DNA from: Nymphaea colorata
Taxonomy: Eukaryota > Streptophyta > Magnoliopsida > Nymphaeales > Nymphaeaceae
NCBI RefSeq assembly: GCF_008831285.2
Contig: NC_045149.1
Span: forward strand, 16,733,035-16,797,034
Direction of reading: 5' to 3'
DNA: 64,000 bases
Below are positions 43,600 to 55,557 of the stretch, in pieces. Each line of letters starts with the position of its first letter. Within the stretch, counting starts at the first letter, position 1. A program made the translations under genes and the position numbers. The notes below the pieces were generated by a model. That model saw only the letters and a list, made by a program, of their open reading frames with translations, was not told where the DNA came from and ran no database searches.

Positions 43600-45867
43600 A
43601 TGAAGGGGATGCCCTTCAATTTTGGGGGGAAGGGCGTTTCAGTACCGGTGCCGGAGTTTGGCGAGGGAAAGTGGAAGAAGGTAAACAACGAGCCCACCTC
43701 TGTGCTGGACACGCATAGGAGTCCGAGCCCCACCTCGACGTCCACCCTGTCTTCTTCCTTTGGTGGTGGTGGTGGTGGTAGCTCCACCGATACTGCTGGG
43801 GGGGTGGCGGCCATCTCTGGCCATCAGCCGCAGAAATGGGCGGCTGCCGGCGAGCCGACCAAAGACGAGTGGCCTGTTGAGCTCGTGGGGTCTGGAAAAT
43901 GTGGGGTTGCTATGGATGAATGGGATAATATGATGATTGAAACTGTGGGAGCGCCTGAGCCGCAGGACAACTCTCTCTTCAGGTGGATGGTGGGGGAGAT
44001 GGAGGATCCCTTGAGGATCCCGCAAGGTGGTGGGAGCGCGAATCAAGTTAATGGCGTCGGCGGCGGTAGTTGTGGAGGAGGAGGAGGCGGTTGTGGTGGT
44101 ACTGTTTCGTTTGATGGTCCAGTTGAGCCTGGGTTCTCGGTTGACTCTACCACTTACGGCTTTGGTGCAAGCTTCATCGATCCCTCCTGTAATGGAGTGG
44201 TTTTTCCTGTGAACTCCTTGCTTGGTGGTTTCTCCTCTGCTTCTAAATTCGGTGCCTGCTCTGGTGGAGGTGCTGCCACCAGTGTTGGTGCTGGTAATGT
44301 CTCTCTGTTCGCGCCGTCGACAAATCTTTCGCTCCCTTTGGTCGACCTACCGGGAATTTTCTGCCAGCAGCAGCCGGAGCCACCTCTGTTGGAGGAGAAA
44401 CCTCATATTCACCCATTCATAAATTCGGCGGCGTCAAATTTGGGATTCTACCTACAGGAAGTTCCGGTCATTCCTCCAGCAAAACGCCACCAGTCGGCGG
44501 GGCTTGACCAGGAATGGGCGCCACCTCCCCCTAGCCAGGCTCTGCCCTTCCCTCCCCTTGTAAAGCAGGAGATGCAAATTCCACATCCGAACAAGGTGCC
44601 CTTCTCCGACTCTGGGCAGGAATTGTTCCTGAGGCCACACAAACTGAAGCAGCAGCAGCAGCCTATGTCTTTGCTGCAGCAGCATCAGCAGCAGAGGCCG
44701 AGATCGATGCCTGATTCTGTTTACGGTCCGGGCTCGGACGACGCAGCGCAGCTATTCATTGTGGATCAGCTCCACCGGGCAGCCGAGCTCGCCGAAACCG
44801 GAAATTCTGTTCACGCCAGGGCGATATTGGCGCGGCTCAATCACCACCTGTCCTCACCTGTTGGGAAGCCCCCGCATAGGGCTGCTTTCTATTTCAAGGA
44901 GGCTCTCTTCCACGTCCTGGGCACCCGGAATGGTGCCCCTCCTGTGCAGGGCGTCAATCCGGCCATTGCACCTCCAGTCTATTCTCCCTCCGACGTCGTT
45001 CTCAGGATAGGTGCGTACAAGGCCTTCTGTGAGATCTCCCCATTAGTGCAATTCGCTAGCTTGACGTGCAACCAGGCTCTGCTGGAGATCCTCAACGGCC
45101 CTAGCGCGATTCACATCCTCGATTTTGATATCGGGATCGGCGGGCACTGGGCTTCTTTCATGCAGGAGATTGCGCCAAAGGTTGATGGTACTCACTCCCT
45201 TAAGATCACTGCATTCATCTCACCGTCTTCGCATAATGAGCTGGAGCTCGCGCTTACCAAAGAGAACCTCTCGAACTTTGCTCGCTTGCTTAATATACCC
45301 TTTGAATTCAACGCTGTCATTCTCGATTCGTTCGATCCTTCTGTCTGCAATTTGCGCAGTCCAAATCAGGTTCTTGTTGCCAATCTCCCCGTCTCGTCTC
45401 ATCGATTCTTTTCTTCGAGTTCGCTACCTTCACTCCTCCAATTCGTCAGGCAGCTTTCACCAAAATTGGTTGTCTCCTCTGACAATGCTTGTGATCGGAC
45501 AGACCTCCCGTTCTCGCAGCATTTCCTAAATGGTTTGCAGTTCTACTCATTTCTTTTTGACTCCCTCGATGCCATGAATGTCAATCCGAATACTCTCCGC
45601 AAGGTCGAAGGTCTGCTTCTTAAGCCAAAGATTGAGAGCCTCGTGGCTAGCTGGTATCATGCGGCGGAGAAGCTCCCGCCTTGGAGGAATCTGTTCATTT
45701 CAGCTGGCTTCACGCCTGTGGCTCTCAGCAACTACACACAGATACAGGCTGAATGCCTCATTAAGCGGCTCAATTTACGGGGTTTCCACGTCGAGAAGCA
45801 CCAAGCTTCACTTCTTCTCCTTTGGCAGCGCCGGGAGCTCGCCACTGCTTCAGTTTGGACGTGCTGA
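43600..45867 (+). CDS. HAM: GRAS transcription factor of the HAIRY MERISTEM / SCL6 class
   Basis: Encodes 755 residues from ATG 43600, the first in-frame ATG, giving the family N-terminus MKGMPFNFGGKGV followed by EPTSVLDTHRSPSP. The variable N-terminal half has glycine-rich stretches and a Q-rich tract (about residues 351-370). The GRAS domain starts near residue 380: LHRI region with ILARLNHHL (408-416), a VHIID motif written IHILDFDIG (504-512), and a C-terminal SAW region ending ELATASVWTC. HAM proteins maintain shoot and root meristems, acting with WUSCHEL-family factors in the nucleus. The coding region has no intron, as usual. miR171 regulates it through an exact site in the GRAS domain. 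It converges with the CDP-diacylglycerol synthase gene downstream. It appears orthologous to Arabidopsis HAM1/HAM2, supported by neighbours as well as sequence. Confidence 0.95.
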   Translation: MKGMPFNFGGKGVSVPVPEFGEGKWKKVNNEPTSVLDTHRSPSPTSTSTLSSSFGGGGGGSSTDTAGGVAAISGHQPQKWAAAGEPTKDEWPVELVGSGKCGVAMDEWDNMMIETVGAPEPQDNSLFRWMVGEMEDPLRIPQGGGSANQVNGVGGGSCGGGGGGCGGTVSFDGPVEPGFSVDSTTYGFGASFIDPSCNGVVFPVNSLLGGFSSASKFGACSGGGAATSVGAGNVSLFAPSTNLSLPLVDLPGIFCQQQPEPPLLEEKPHIHPFINSAASNLGFYLQEVPVIPPAKRHQSAGLDQEWAPPPPSQALPFPPLVKQEMQIPHPNKVPFSDSGQELFLRPHKLKQQQQPMSLLQQHQQQRPRSMPDSVYGPGSDDAAQLFIVDQLHRAAELAETGNSVHARAILARLNHHLSSPVGKPPHRAAFYFKEALFHVLGTRNGAPPVQGVNPAIAPPVYSPSDVVLRIGAYKAFCEISPLVQFASLTCNQALLEILNGPSAIHILDFDIGIGGHWASFMQEIAPKVDGTHSLKITAFISPSSHNELELALTKENLSNFARLLNIPFEFNAVILDSFDPSVCNLRSPNQVLVANLPVSSHRFFSSSSLPSLLQFVRQLSPKLVVSSDNACDRTDLPFSQHFLNGLQFYSFLFDSLDAMNVNPNTLRKVEGLLLKPKIESLVASWYHAAEKLPPWRNLFISAGFTPVALSNYTQIQAECLIKRLNLRGFHVEKHQASLLLLWQRRELATASVWTC
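44823..44843 (+). promoter_or_regulatory. miR171 target site
   Basis: The 21 nt beginning GATATTGGCGCGGCTC and ending AATCA are, from memory of the miR171a sequence, fully complementary to it. They encode the ILARLNH segment of the GRAS domain, the classical site where miR171 directs cleavage of HAM/SCL6 transcripts. Confidence 0.93.
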
Positions 45868-48800
45868 TGGGGTGCTAACGCCTGCACCTTTGGCAAGCAT
45901 GTAAGACCATACTTATATGCTGAATTCCTTTTGTTATAAGTGATACAGTAGGTATGAAAACTTGCTGTTTTTGTCATCACTTCGGGGTTTAGCCTTCTAC
46001 TTTATCCTCTTTTACTTCCCGTTGGCAGTATACTTAATGTCATTTTGACTATTTGATTCCAGCTTCACACTCTGAGAAACTTGGAAGATATTTTCTTTGT
46101 TTCCTTTTGTCATGAACCAGGAGGATATGCTAACGGGTTTATGTCGTGCGTATATAACATCTTTGGGAAGTCACTGGCGCTAGTGTATATGTTACAAGCA
46201 ACAACTTTAGTAGGTGTTGATTGTACACATGGAGAGGGCCCAACATCTGTTTGCCCGTCTGACGAACTAGTGTTATAATCAAAACTGTTGCTGTAAATTA
46301 TTCTTACACTTATAAATGGCAAAATTCTAGCAAATTTCTGCATATGATGGTGCTAATGGGGTAAGTAGCTGCGTTGGATTTGCTGCGTTTGTGTTCTTGT
46401 GGAGAACAGACCTTTTGGTTAAATGTGGGTGATCGTGCTTGCTCAGTGGCCCAGTGGATTGGTGTGTTCGCTGTCTCTTCTGTTGATTGCTTAAGAAATT
46501 GATTTGCATCTGCAGAATATGCATTGTCCTAGTGTTCTTCACATTTGCTTGCGAACCCTCTGTTAGATTTTTATTTTTATTTTCCACATATCAACTTTAG
46601 CAATTGGATGATGATAACAGGATTATGTCAGTATCTTTGCTGTTCCAAGAACCCCAATAACGGCACCTTAGTCTATCAAAGTCTTCTTGGTTGTAAATCA
46701 TTTTGCAGTTTAGCTTATCCATCCATATCACTGGATTTATTTTCATATGTTTTCTCTGCTTTGTAGTGGTCTGACCCTTTTGCAAGTGCATTTATTTATG
46801 GAAAAGCTCGTAGACAATGCTTTCGATCAAGCTTAAATCTCTACAGAGCCTATAGACCATTTAACAAGATGCAATAGTCTGTTTCAACAACCTATGATCG
46901 TTTTATGAGGAGCCAACTTGCTGGCTTTTTTTTTTTAGTTTGTCCCGTTGAATTTTTGAAAGCTGACATCTCGGGGGCACCGTATAGTTGTGTATTTCTG
47001 CCAGTTCTTAAATTAACTTGTTTGCAGAAGGATTAGTGCTTTATCCTCCAGAGTTAAATAAGTACTCTAGCTACCAAGCTGGTGTTAAGTGCTTTGTTTT
47101 TTGCCTGATCTTTTTGTTTCAATGAAGTCTATGCAGTTAAAGATGCAAAATCACATGAGTGCTGCTTTTTTGTTCCTGTCTGCTGTTTTCTTCTTCCCTG
47201 TTTAATACCAAATGAAGTGGTAGAGAATGTATTTGAGGACAGTGTCAGCATAGAATACTTCTTCCTTTTCTTCTCTGAGTAGAAGAAGATGAAGTTTTTT
47301 GTTGTCAGTAACTGTTGGGTCCTTGTTTCGTATACCCTGTTCTCCAAAGACAGTCTATCCAAAGTAGCTACCTTCTTGCAGTTGGACTAAAACTTTAAAA
47401 AATGTCTAAATTTGCTTCTTGCCAATTCACAGTGAATTTCTTATATTGCTGGTGGTGTTATTATTATAGTTATTTTGCCTTCTCTTGGTTTGGTACTGGA
47501 ATCAAAATAAAATAAATTGATGGGAAGGGCTGTCCTAATCCATTATATAATAGTCAAGTTGTGATCAGTCTTGAATTGCTTTAATCTCAACATTCTCTTT
47601 ATTATTTGACAGTCAACAGAAACTGGCTTTCAATTACAGATATCTGAATTTACTTGAAAGATATTTACTGTTGTGCAATGAGAAAATTCTTTAACCATCG
47701 TTGATTCCGGTAACTTTTTGCTCTCTCCCTCTCTCTGTTGGGTGTTTCTGGCTTACAAGCTGAGGCTCTGTTGGTTGATGAATGCGTGATTCATGTTCTT
47801 CATACTCGGATACAGTTAGAGCACTTTAGCGAGCTGTGCACGCTTTGCGATTCAAATAGAGACCGTTTGTTTTACCGCGGTTGCTAGACTAAGACTCTGC
47901 ATTAGAGCCGATGTTGACAGGAGGGATGAGAATTGAACGAATTCTTTCCCGTCTCTGCTATTTGGACTTGCGTATTTTTATAGCGATGGAGATGAAATTC
48001 GCATTGATCTCCCACACAACTAGATTCTTGAGTTAATTCTACTCTCATCCTCGCTCTTTCCTATAGATTCAGTTAAACTATTGATGAAGAATCCAAAATT
48101 TCAGAAACCTTCAGCGCAGAATTGAAGGCACGATGAAGCCCACTCCACGAGGTTCTGCACTTGGGGACGCATAATCAGCATCCGCTGACCGATTATGCTT
48201 TTGTTTCCCTCGAGAATACTGAATTTCCTTGGTACTTTAGTCCAACCAATGGCCAGCTTTATGAGTGGCCGAGTTCCATCTTCATGGATTGCGGTTCACA
48301 AAACAGCGGCAGAAGTGTTACCACTCAGGGGTTGTAGTTCAGAAAATTCTGGTATAGATGTTTCAGCTCCACCCACCCTTTAGCCTTGTGTCTGGTTCCA
48401 ATCTGCCCCTACCTCGTGGGTTCTAGATGGTTAAAAGATGTTCAACTCAGGCATAACTGAAAACTAGGCCTCTCCCAGCATGGGCGACCATCTGCCCACT
48501 TCCGCTTGGTAAACAGACCGGGAGGGAGAGAGAGAGAGAGAGAAAGAAAGAAAGAAAGAAATCTCACTTTAAGTAGCGTTCACAGGAATTGATAAGGTAA
48601 GGGACGTGTTTCATCTTGTGTTCTCTGACATCAGCTGTGTCATGCCTCTTGGGGAGAGGGAGAGAAAATGAGAGTGAAGTCACTTGGCGTTAAGTCTGGT
48701 TCTACCGAGGATCAACCCATTAATGGCTAAAATTTACAACAGCTAATCTTGAGAGAATATGAACTCGAACTCTGCATTTGCTTGGACCTGAATGGCTTTT

Positions 48801-49112
48801 GGGTAGGGATGTAAATGAGTGGGATATCTGATTTCTTTGTCTCTGACTGAGGTCTAGTTTGGATGACATGATATAATTCTCGGCTCACCACAAACTTTGT
48901 TTTTACCTCAAAACTGGGTGGTTTCCTACTGTGCGTGGGTGACGCTTCTCAACCCAATAATTCGCGTGAAAAGCTGCCCAAACCCTAGCCTTTTCAAACC
49001 CCGCTTCCAATCCGGACCTGCTAAGCCCGTCCATCGCCAAACTACGCTCGACAGATCTGTGTTTGATGTGAAATTTCCTCGAGTCCTTGTTTTGTTGTCC
49101 ACGCTGGTGCAT

Positions 49113-49159
<47 letters not shown>

Positions 49160-49378
49160 GGAGAAGGGAAGCGGCGAAGCTTCTCCTCTTCACGGCGTAG
49201 CGACAATATCACAATCAGGAATAGGTCTCTCCACTTTTTATCTGAACAAGTTTCTGTGGATGTGGAGCAAAAAACTTTTTGGGGACAACGACGGGCCAAT
49301 GGAAAAGAGGGATGGACGGTCCAACCTGGACTAGACTGCTCAGATGGACGGCAAAGAATTCTCTTTTGAGCTTTACAG

Positions 49379-49410
<32 letters not shown>

Positions 49411-50237
49411 GGTGGGAAAGACGAGGGGAGGCAGATGACAGAGTCTCTGGCTCTCTGCTTCCCCTCCTTTTGCTTTGATCTGCAAGCAATTAGATGTGAC
49501 GCAACATCCTTTCAAGAATCGCATGGCCCCCACCCTGCTCATTAATTACTTCAGTTCGGGGTCTTGTTCTTATTTGCCATGGTTAAAGATCGACTCCACC
49601 ACTTCAAGGATGGAGCCTCTGCTTTCCTTCACCTGTCACTGTGACGTCATGTTTGGATAATGGTGTATGTGCGTGCCCCCGCCCGCTTGAGTTTCCCTTT
49701 CTTTCTCTCAAAGGATGATGGCAGATCTATCAGCAGTATGATGCTGATTGCCTTTCATTAAGGCAGATTTCAGATCACCGTGGCTCTTGGATTGATCTAA
49801 GATTTCTTTTATATAAGACCTTTATAAGCAAATATCAGACTTTATTGCTATGTGAAAAGGAGGATTCGAGATCCACGGTTTGCCATTTATTTCAGACAAT
49901 GAATTTCAATCTAATGCAGATTTGAGATCAAGCTCGGACGGGATATAGTCAAAGGTCTGTTTATGAAGTATTAACAATCATATAATTCGAATTAATGTCT
50001 TAGATATGACAAGAACTGAACCATTCAGTTTATCTAGATTAGGTAAAACCAACATGCATTCATGAAGTAAACAAGGCTCATATTTGTTACAGATGAAGCC
50101 CTTTCATTTCATGGGGTTCAAGAAGAATAAAAGAAGAAAATGTTTGAAGTTGTGCGATTTATAAAGACAAAGCTTTCCTGCAGTTATGACTGCACTATAC
50201 ATAGCTTCGCTTTTACTAACATACACAAATGAATAAG

Positions 50238-50281
<44 letters not shown>

Positions 50282-51957
50282 CACTTGTACTGTTTGGAGG
50301 AGATGCATTTCTAATCCAATATTATGTTCCTTTTAAGGAGTGACAATTAACAAATTAAGGTGCTGGATTTAGTTTACAGGACTTTCTGAATTGAATAATG
50401 CAATTTTAGCACTACTTCCTCCTATTGTGCAAATGTGATGCTGCTATCCCATTTTATTTGGATTTGTTTCAGATTTCTGATCTTATCAGAATCTGCTCAG
50501 ACAGTCGACTCAGATTTCTGATCCATTCTGAATCTGTTGGGACAGATTTGTCGCTAAAGCCAGATTTTCTCTCCGATTCACAGTCCCACTCATGTTTTTT
50601 TGATTCGGAATACAATTCTACATCCGGATCTGAGTAGGAATCAAGAAAATCCGTGTGTATCGTGAATTGGTCCTTGCCTTGTTTTCTGGAACTAAATATG
50701 CGGTTCTTCACCGTGGATCCCTGCACGCAAGTTATAAGTTGTGTCAACTGGGCTCCAAATCTTTTGTACAGTAACTCGCAAATTTGGCAATTTTATTTTG
50801 ATATACTGTTTTATGTTTTCTTTTTTCCTTTTTGGTGATAAAAGAAGAACAAAGGTTCTTGTCCCAAACAATGTAGAACTCTAAGTTGAAGAGATCACTT
50901 GAACACTTAAAATTCAATGGTAGTTCATATGAGCTGATTAACTTTCAGTTTACATAAGATGTTTAGACTAAGATGTTTAGACTTACCAACAACATGCATA
51001 AACTCCATAAAACCTTTCTAGTGTGTTTGAATGGATGGATAAGTACATCTAGAGATATTTCATGCCAGATTCTGACCTTGTAGACCAATCACGAGCAAAG
51101 AGAGCAACTTAAGACACTTAAGGGGTCGTTTGACAATTATAATAGTAGGACAGTATTGTATGAATCTGACTCAAACATACAATGTTTTACGAGCAGTTTG
51201 TTATTGTTCCCATCGCCACGCGATCTTTAATCCCCTTTTGATAGAAGAAAAAAAAAACTGTAAAAGAGAATAATGACAACTGAAGAAAGTGTCTCGAGAA
51301 GCTGTTTCTGTCTCGTGACAAATTTATCACACTATTCAAATAATGAGAATAGATACTCCTTGAGATATGTGGTACATGAAATGGAAAATCCAGGACCAGT
51401 CCTTTTTATATGGGAAACTGGATCCCGAGTCTCTCCATCTTCTTTAAATAAATACTGTTCAAAATTTGTTAAGTACAGACTTCCGCCATTATCTTTTTTC
51501 AAACATTAAGATTTAGTTTTCCTATATATCCATTTATTTCCACCACGCCTTTAACTTATTATCAAATTGATCAATTAACTCTAACAACGCCAATGTATAG
51601 TCTAAGCTGTTGGGCCGCACAAACATATCTCAATTCATACAAAAACAGAGTCCTTTTCACAAGAAAATGATGAAATCTGGAATAGCAAGTTCAAGAATTT
51701 CTCAGCCTCGATTATTAGTTTTTGTTTTTTTTTTCCCTCTTTCATGTAGCTTTGTGCATCTCAGGGTGGCATGCCCCTCACTTTTAATCAAATTCAATTT
51801 GCCTTACAAAGGTTTTGAAAAATACAGTGGGATACTTTGAAAAATTTTCAGAAATTTTATTTAATGATGCCATTTTGGCATCGACTTAGTCTTTTGGTCT
51901 GTGGGCCACTTAAATTTTTTTGAAAAGAAAAAAAATCTCTGGTTCCACCATCTCTGT
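45868..51957. other. 3' flank of the GRAS gene and long spacer
   Basis: CATGTAAGA right after the stop (about 45900) could be a 3' UTR splice donor, and the T-rich sequence to about 47.5 kb may include transcript tail, but no poly(A) site can be fixed. Microsatellites: (GA)n at 48527-48542, 49118-49158 and 50239-50277, and (CT)n at 49378-49405. Near 48805 GGTAGGGATGTAAATG resembles a single hAT-like MITE end without partner. No exon of another gene was recognised. Confidence 0.45.
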
Positions 51958-52206
51958 AAACTGGCAGAAGAAAGGGGGGCCGTATATGGCTTCCCTCTCA
52001 TTTTGAGGAAAAAAATTATAGTTATAATATTGAAAATTTTTAATTTGGTTCTTGTAAAAAGTTTAAAAAATATTGTTCAGCATATATATGAATTGTGAAA
52101 ATATTTTTAATTCGGTTCTTGTAAAAAGTTTAAAAAATATTGTTCAGCATATATATGAATTTTGAAAATACTATTCGCTCTCAACAAAAAATTTTCTCGC
52201 TCCGCT
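51958..52206. repeat. Dispersed repeat family, copy 4, with internal 66-bp tandem duplication
   Basis: Starts AAGAAAGGGGGGCCG and ends CTCGCTCCGCTC. Within it a 66-bp unit, containing GGTTCTTGTAAAAAGTTTAA and CAGCATATATATGAATT, is present twice in tandem (about 52031-52096 and 52097-52162), almost unchanged. The duplication arose after insertion, since other copies lack it. Confidence 0.6.
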
Positions 52207-55200
52207 CATTCTATACATTCGTAGCACACAAGTGGGCAATAAAATAATTTGAGCAATACAACCTACTTTACGCTATTGATTGCAAGGCTATAAATCGAGG
52301 TTTAGGACTTTTCTAGCTCTTGTAGGTCGGAGTTGTCGCAAGGGACGATATACTTTTTTTTTTTTTTTGACCGACCCTTGCATTGGTCCCGCGAATCAAA
52401 CAAGGGCAGGGTGCGTATCCTCGGATCTGATGTTCCCAAACACAAACACAAACACAAACAAACACGCACACGCACATCTGACCTGAGATCCGGGGTTCTT
52501 AGGGGAAACATGGATATGAAATCCACGTTTCAGTCACAGTGGTGATCCAAGTTTGTTTGAACAATAGGTTCCAGGATTTCAGATCCCCTCGGATCTCATA
52601 TGACATAGGCAAACAAACTCAAGGGATAAATGTTATTTCAAGGAACGGCGCACACAGCTCGTATAGGCCGTAAGATCAGACGGAACATTTTGGTAATTTT
52701 TTAAAGAAAAGGGCATGTTCATCATTAACCAAACTGGCGCATGAAATGTAGTATGGTGCATATAACCAGGTTCGGTTTTTTCATGTAATTCTTTAGCATA
52801 AAAGATTGTGGAGTTACCCTCTTCATTGCTTTAATCTCATGACAAAGCAAAACTCAGCTCTAAATATCATCCAAATTATAGGTCTTGAGCTAACTGAATC
52901 ATTAAGGTATGGGGAATCCATAATTCCAGAGCTCATTCAACTCATGGGCTTAAATCTAATCGACTTGGTTCAGTTTGTAGAGCCTTAGAAAGCAGACTCC
53001 ATTTGGCTTTCGTTATGTTATTCTGCTACTTTAATGGGTAGTTTGGTCTACCAAGCTTACCAGGTAGGAGCAGTCAGCCATATCTCGCCCACAGAAGGGA
53101 GAGAAATCCATCTACCGGCCACTTTTCTCTTTCAGGCAGTCGGGATTTGACGGTGGCCCTAGCATTATTGGAAGTATAATGTGTGAGAAGCAACAAACGC
53201 GTTGTTTCCACGCTCACAGAGGCAAGGAAAGAAGCATCTCCCTAGAAAGGCAAAAGTCTCAAGCTTTTCATGGAGAGAGGTCACCCGATCTAGTGACCAC
53301 AAATCTATTCAAAAGTGGCTGTCGATGACGACCTTAAAGCCATGATGTCAGCGTTCTCCTTGAATTGATTTTGCGGTATATAGATGAAAAAGTGAAGAAT
53401 ATTACAACCATGAAAAGCAAGTTAGTGGCTTGTCCGATTCTTGGCCAGGTAGAGGGAGAGAGATAGAGGCGGTTGCAATGTAGAAAGCGAGTGCTCGTCT
53501 TGTGGGTGGTGCAATTGAAATTGTAATGGCTGCCCACGAATCTTAGGGTACCATATCTCATGAAGCTTAACGAAGACAAAAGACAAAAAAGCTCGATGCC
53601 CTTCCTGTAAAGCTCCTTATGATTGCATACTTTCGAAGCCATGAATAGCATAAAGGAGTTGGAAACTTGCCAACCTTTCAGGAGACTCTCTCTCTCCCTC
53701 TCTCTCTTTGATTGAAACCAAAGCTGCAACTTGCCAAGCTCTCCTGCACACCCATTTTGACTCATGAATGACGTCAGTAAATTCGCTGGATGATAAAGGT
53801 ATCCTTTACCTTGAAACTCAAACGTTCGACGAGATCCTCGCCTGCACAGAAGACCTGGTTTAATTGGTCTTCGTCGATAAGAGAATTGTTATTTGTCGTG
53901 ATGAGCAAACAGAAAAATAGTGGATGATTGACAGTGTTACTCAATGAAGAAAAGGACTGCTTCCTTATCATCGATCTACCAACGAAGGAAACAGCCAGAC
54001 AATGGTCTGTGGTAGCGGCTGCGTAAGGGCAAAGAAGAGAGTAAGGAAGAAGGAAAGAATGCTCTAAGTTGGCAAGACAAAGTCAGATAGAGACCAAAGC
54101 TGCATTTCGACTCTTGAAACTGTTGACCTCCTTCAACTTGATAGACTTGAATCTTAGAAACGCACTGATAAGGAAATCTGAGCTGTTGTTAGTCCGCTGC
54201 AAATTTTAATTCAAGAAAAGTTTATATAAAAAGTTTAGGCTCCATGCAGCTAACCAAACTAGTTTCAGAACCCACTTCACTTAACTTTCCCCTGACCAAG
54301 TTTTTCGAGTAGTCTGGCTACAACCTGTGGGGCAAGTCTTTTGTGGAAGTCAGTACAAGCGTAGGCTTGGGCCCATGCTCTATGGGCGGACTGCACCGGA
54401 TCAAGTGGGTAGTCCAAAAACGTTTAATAAGTTCGATCTAGGACCGACCAGCGTTTTTCATTTAACGTATAGGCTTGGGCCAGCGCGTTGTATATGTACA
54501 TGAGGACAAGACGTTAACACCAATGCCCATGTGCTTTCGTCCATTCGCCTTACCGATCTTAACTTTGCAACGGTTTTGTGGAATGTGACATGTTCAGGTT
54601 CTTGGAATAAAGAGAAAGATAAGACGCATATAATTGCACTTTTAAAGTATTTCCAAGAACTTCCAGCCTAACTTGAAGATTTGATTCTAAATTTCTTAAT
54701 GGCCTCTCTTTTTACGTAACAGTGTTAACCTGCACTCCAAGAAAACATACCTACTGAATTTAGGCCTCCAAATCTTATATTACCAAAAAAATGTTGCACA
54801 GAAAGACGAAGCACAGTAACAAAAGGCTCTCCTAGCGCAAAGAGGTGCAGAAAGGACCTGCCTGACAGGATCGGTGACGGAAATTTCAATCAGATTTGGC
54901 AAACCTGAAGATCCAGGTAGCTGATGAATATACTGGAGAAGATACGATCATGCAGCAAAGACATTCATGATTCACGAAACATATTAGAATTAGAGGTTTG
55001 ACCAGCACTCGTGGTCGTCTTCCCAACAACGTAAAACTCGGACGCGCAAATGCATCCTAAACCCAACGCACCATCGTCCGCAATTAAGGAAGTTTAAACC
55101 CATCACAGGCCACCTAAAGACGAGGACCTTCCATTTTTCCTGATCTCCCTGACTCAAAAAAACATCTAGTCACCTTTCAAGTTGATCCATAAAGTGCCAC

Positions 55201-55557
55201 GATCTTTGTTTGTAACGTACCCTTTTAGGTCTGGTTCTTTCACCAATTCCAGCGCTTCAAAGTACAAGAAACAAAGTTGAAGCGGAGATTAGTGTAAAGT
55301 TTGAGAGAATTTGTGACTGCGTACGTGAAAATGTGAAGCATAGGTGACTTGATTGGGATTGTTACATGCAGGGATGCATATTTGACAATTCAATTTTATG
55401 GAATTCTTTCTCTTGCGATCTATTAGAAAAATATAAATAAATGAAATTAATAAACTTGAAAAGACTTAATGAAGACAACAACGGTCCGGGAAATGACTTT
55501 CTATATTTGTACATTTCGTGTGAAACATATTTGTGTGAACATATACATGGAAGCACT
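52207..55557. other. Spacer between convergent genes
   Basis: Contains a (CAAACA)n-like microsatellite at about 52438-52462. A 143-codon minus frame at 53334-53765 includes GA-repeat-encoded residues and has no family similarity, so I do not call it a gene. The part nearest 55557 should include the 3' UTR of the CDP-diacylglycerol synthase gene, but no poly(A) signal can be assigned with confidence. Confidence 0.45.

Noticed and set aside
48897-49542. Open frames rich in repeated Arg-Glu or Ser-Leu
   Set aside because: These are translations of (GA)n and (CT)n microsatellites, as at 28.9, 43.0, 25.4 and 63.4 kb, with no protein family similarity.
53334-53765. 143-codon minus-strand frame
   Set aside because: Includes microsatellite-encoded residues, has background base composition, and no recognisable domain.
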